Positions 6,082-8,455 of a stretch of 8,455 nt of DNA are shown piece after piece. The position numbers and the translations under genes are program-made. The stretch covers positions 1 through 8,455 of the forward strand of contig JAASSH010000063.1 in NCBI GenBank assembly GCA_021767985.1. Reading direction: 5' to 3'. This stretch comes from Gammaproteobacteria bacterium (lineage in GTDB: Bacteria > Pseudomonadota > Gammaproteobacteria > GCA-001735895). The notes under the pieces were generated by a model that worked only from the letters and a program-made list of their open reading frames with translations, did not search any database and was not told the origin of the DNA. Positions within the stretch are counted from its first letter, which is position 1, and each line of letters begins with the position of its first letter.

Positions 6082-7334
6082 ACGCTCGAATTCTCGTGGT
6101 CGACGACGAACCCGATATTCGTGTCCTGCTGAAGGATATTCTCGAGGACGAGGGTTATGTTGTCGACGTTGCCGAACATGCCAGGGCAGCCAACGAAATC
6201 CGTCGCGTTGCCGACCCGGACCTGGTGTTGCTCGATATCTGGATGCCCGACGTCGATGGGGTGACCCTGCTCAAGCAATGGAAATCGTCGGGTAACGATC
6301 ATTGCCCGGTAGTCATGATGTCGGGCCACGGTACGGTGGAAACCGCGGTCGAGGCTACGCGTTACGGCGCGATAGATTTCGTCGAGAAGCCGCTATCGAT
6401 GGCCAAACTGCTAAGCACCGTTAAATCCGCCCTTTCCAGTGCGGAGGAAACGCGCCAGGACGAACGCGCCCGGCGCGAAGAACCCGTTGGCAATAGCCGA
6501 ATCGTGCAGGCTTTGAAGCAGCGCATGCTGGACCTGCGCGAGTCGAACCAGACGGTGTTCTTTACCGGTCACTCTGGCAGTGGCCGCCGCATCTGGGCTG
6601 AATTTCTGTGCGAGACCCGGGGCGGTATGGACGTTTTCGATAATCAGCAGCCCATCCGCAGCCTGATTCCGTTGAAACGCAATCTCTATATCGAGGAAGT
6701 TTGCGAGCTGGAGCCGCAGCAACAGTCAGCGCTCTACGACGCCATACTGGTGACTAACCGCGATTCGAATTTCCGCTTTATTGTTTCCAGCAACAGTAGC
6801 CACGATGAGTTGATGGCCAATGACCAGGTCGACCCGCGACTGGCCAGGATGTGGCTGGATGCCATCGTTATTCCGTCGCTTGACGAGCATATTGAAGACA
6901 TCCCCGAACTGCTCGAGTACTACGTGAACTGGTACAGCGACCACGAGCAACTGCCTTACCGGCATTTTAATGTCGCCGCACAGAACCTTTTGCGTAACCA
7001 TCGCTGGAGCGGCGATATTAGCGAACTCAAGCAGTTTATCAGGGCCATATTGAGCAACAGCGATGCCGAGGTTATCGAGCTCGACGAAATCGAACAGACT
7101 TTGCATGCCCTCGGCGCCGAGCCTGAAACCGATGCGGCGAACCGAATACAGATTACGATCGATATGGATATGGATCTCAGAGAAGCGAGAGAAGCCTTCG
7201 AGCGGGAGTACCTGTCCCGCCACCTGGAGCTCAGCGGTCACAATATGGCGGAACTCGCGCGTCGGGTCGGTCAGGAACGCACGCACCTTTATCGAAAGTT
7301 GAAATCACTCGGATTGCAAACCAAAAAACAATAA
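6078..7334 (+). CDS. ntrX: NtrX-type response regulator with degenerate AAA+ domain
   Basis: This cytoplasmic DNA-binding regulator is paired with the NtrY kinase and has 418 residues; sigma-54 activators of this class are usually about 450-480. The receiver domain (1-120) is intact: acidic pocket Asp9-Asp10, phosphoacceptor Asp53 in LLDIWMPDVDG, Ser82 and Lys104 in EKP. The central domain (about 138-345) is recognisably AAA+ but decayed. Walker A reads GHSGSGRR (164-171), with Arg170 where the nucleotide-binding lysine belongs. Walker B reads NLYIEEV (202-208) instead of TLFLDEI. Only about 31 residues separate them and no GAFTGA loop is present. The GNVREL sensor II block is GDISEL, with Ser315 in place of Arg. 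The C-terminus is a Fis-type helix-turn-helix (about 370-412, HNMAELARRVGQERTHLYRKL). Loss of the loop argues against sigma-54 activation; phosphorylation-controlled binding at sigma-70 promoters is the likely mode (inference). Confidence 0.92.
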   Translation: MNARILVVDDEPDIRVLLKDILEDEGYVVDVAEHARAANEIRRVADPDLVLLDIWMPDVDGVTLLKQWKSSGNDHCPVVMMSGHGTVETAVEATRYGAIDFVEKPLSMAKLLSTVKSALSSAEETRQDERARREEPVGNSRIVQALKQRMLDLRESNQTVFFTGHSGSGRRIWAEFLCETRGGMDVFDNQQPIRSLIPLKRNLYIEEVCELEPQQQSALYDAILVTNRDSNFRFIVSSNSSHDELMANDQVDPRLARMWLDAIVIPSLDEHIEDIPELLEYYVNWYSDHEQLPYRHFNVAAQNLLRNHRWSGDISELKQFIRAILSNSDAEVIELDEIEQTLHALGAEPETDAANRIQITIDMDMDLREAREAFEREYLSRHLELSGHNMAELARRVGQERTHLYRKLKSLGLQTKKQ

Positions 7335-7340
7335 CAAGTC

Positions 7341-8455
7341 ATGAACATTATTATCTTAGGCGCCGGGCAGGTTGGCTCGACGGTGGCAACAGAGCTCGCC
7401 AAGGAAGAGAGCAACGAGATCACCGTCATCGACACCAACCAGCAGATTCTATCTGAACTGCAGGATCGGCTCGATCTGCGCACCATATGCGGCAACGGGT
7501 CCTACCCGGGCCTGCTGGAGGACGCCGGTGCCGACGATGCCGACATGCTGATCGCTTTGACCAATAGCGACGAGATCAACATGATCGCCTGCCAGATCGC
7601 GTCGTCGATTTTTCATACTCCGACCAAGATCGCGCGTATTCGCTCTCCCGAGTACCTGCGCAGGCCAGGACTGTTTGCCGAGGATTCGATTCCGGTCGAC
7701 GTTATGATCAGCCCCGAGTCACTGGTAACCGAGTATATTTACCACCTGATAGAACACCCGAGTGCGATGCAGGTACTCGATTTTGCCAACGGCAGGGTGC
7801 AGCTGGTGGCGGTCAAGGCTTACGACGACGGGTTAATGGTGGGGCGCGAGCTCAGGACCATGAGCGAAGTAGTGCCCAAAGTGGATATGCGGGTCGCCGC
7901 TGTTTTTCGCGAAGGGCAGTCGATTCAGCCGTCCGCCGAATGCGTGATCGAGCCCGGGGACGAGGTTTTCTTCCTCGCCGCGCGCGAGCATATACCGACG
8001 GTAATATCCGAATGGCGCAAGCTCGAAAAGCCGAACAAGCGCATTATGCTCGCCGGCGGAGGCAATATCGGCGGCCAGCTGGCGTCGATGATGGAAAAGG
8101 ATTACCAGGTCAAGGTCATCGAGAGGTTTCCGGCACGGGCCAACGAATTGTCGACGAGGCTCGATTCCGCTATCGTCCTGCTCGGCGACGCCGCCAATCC
8201 CGATTTGTTGCTGGAAGAGAATATCGAATCCATGGACGTGTTCTGCGCGCTCACCAACGATGATGAAGCCAATATACTGTCCTCGATGCTGGCCAAGCGT
8301 ATGGGTGCGAAGAAGGTTATGTCGTTGATAAACCGCCCGGCCTATGTAGACCTGGTAGAAAGCGGTCTGATCGATATCGCGATATCTCCGCACCAGGTCA
8401 CCATTGGCGCGTTGCTGGCGCATATCCGGCGCGGGGACGTGGTCGCGGTGCATGC
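7341..8455 (+). CDS. trkA: Trk potassium uptake regulator TrkA (3' end missing)
   Basis: TrkA is the cytoplasmic ring-forming subunit that gates the TrkH/TrkG potassium channel in response to bound nucleotides. The window holds the first 371 codons of a protein usually near 458 residues. It contains two RCK halves. The first has the Rossmann loop GAGQVG (7-12), Asp31 in VIDTN for the ribose, and an RCK-C domain at about 140-225. The second begins near 232 with GGGNIG (239-244) and Glu261 in VIER. TNDDEANI (305-312) and LAKRMGAKKVM (317-327) are close to E. coli TrkA throughout. The last RCK-C domain lies beyond the window. The ATG is 6 bases after the ntrX stop and has no visible Shine-Dalgarno, so expression probably depends on the upstream genes. 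No trkH is in view. Confidence 0.96.
   Translation, partial: MNIIILGAGQVGSTVATELAKEESNEITVIDTNQQILSELQDRLDLRTICGNGSYPGLLEDAGADDADMLIALTNSDEINMIACQIASSIFHTPTKIARIRSPEYLRRPGLFAEDSIPVDVMISPESLVTEYIYHLIEHPSAMQVLDFANGRVQLVAVKAYDDGLMVGRELRTMSEVVPKVDMRVAAVFREGQSIQPSAECVIEPGDEVFFLAAREHIPTVISEWRKLEKPNKRIMLAGGGNIGGQLASMMEKDYQVKVIERFPARANELSTRLDSAIVLLGDAANPDLLLEENIESMDVFCALTNDDEANILSSMLAKRMGAKKVMSLINRPAYVDLVESGLIDIAISPHQVTIGALLAHIRRGDVVAVH

Larger units (their letters stand above)
531..8455 (+). other. Probable single operon def-fmt-rsmB-DUF4390-ntrY-ntrX-trkA
   Basis: Seven same-strand genes follow one another with gaps of 13 and 6 bases and four 4-base overlaps: ATGA at 1983, TTGA at 3290, ATGA at 3880 and ATGA at 6078. 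I see no intrinsic terminator (GC-rich hairpin plus T run) between any of them. Co-transcription is inferred from spacing; internal promoters inside coding regions cannot be excluded. Confidence 0.75.

Noticed and set aside
5880..6329. A minus-strand open frame across the ntrY/ntrX junction
   Set aside because: It is opposite two well-supported genes, has no recognisable domain and no ribosome binding site of note.

Overview
The window looks like a chromosomal housekeeping segment of a gammaproteobacterium. I infer this from gene order and protein similarity. def-fmt-rsmB followed by trkA, with a LysM protein divergent from def, is the arrangement of Pseudomonas and relatives. The insertion of a DUF4390 gene and an ntrY-ntrX pair between rsmB and trkA is seen in several other gammaproteobacterial lineages. 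Genes are fairly GC-rich and the single intergenic gap is AT-rich. There are no tRNAs, rRNAs, insertion sequences, CRISPR arrays or other signs of transfer.

Layout. Positions 1-392 (minus strand) hold the first 130 codons of a LysM-domain lipoprotein resembling TsaP, the type IV pilus secretin-associated protein. Positions 393-530 are a divergent promoter region with a candidate promoter on each strand and two perfect palindromes sharing an ACTAGT core. From 531 to the end of the window all genes run on the plus strand: def (peptide deformylase), fmt (Met-tRNA formyltransferase), rsmB (16S rRNA m5C967 methyltransferase), a secreted DUF4390 protein, ntrY (membrane histidine kinase), ntrX (response regulator) and trkA (potassium-uptake regulator, cut by the window end after 371 codons).

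How the genes fit together. def, fmt and rsmB serve translation: formylation of the initiator tRNA, removal of the formyl group from new proteins, and modification of the ribosomal decoding region. The second half is an envelope-sensing and ion-homeostasis module: a periplasmic protein of unknown function, a four-helix membrane kinase with its regulator, and the NAD-binding gate of the Trk potassium channel. Four successive junctions (fmt/rsmB, rsmB/DUF4390, DUF4390/ntrY, ntrY/ntrX) are 4-base start-stop overlaps and the other two gaps are 13 and 6 bases. The whole set is therefore probably one translationally coupled operon read from the promoter region before def.

The most notable observation is that the NtrX-type regulator keeps an intact receiver and Fis-type DNA-binding domain, but its AAA+ domain is shortened and degenerate. 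The GAFTGA loop region is missing, the Walker A lysine is arginine, and the sensor II arginine is serine. It is unlikely to be a sigma-54 activator. I see no evidence of a wholly new system here; the rest is ordinary core genome.
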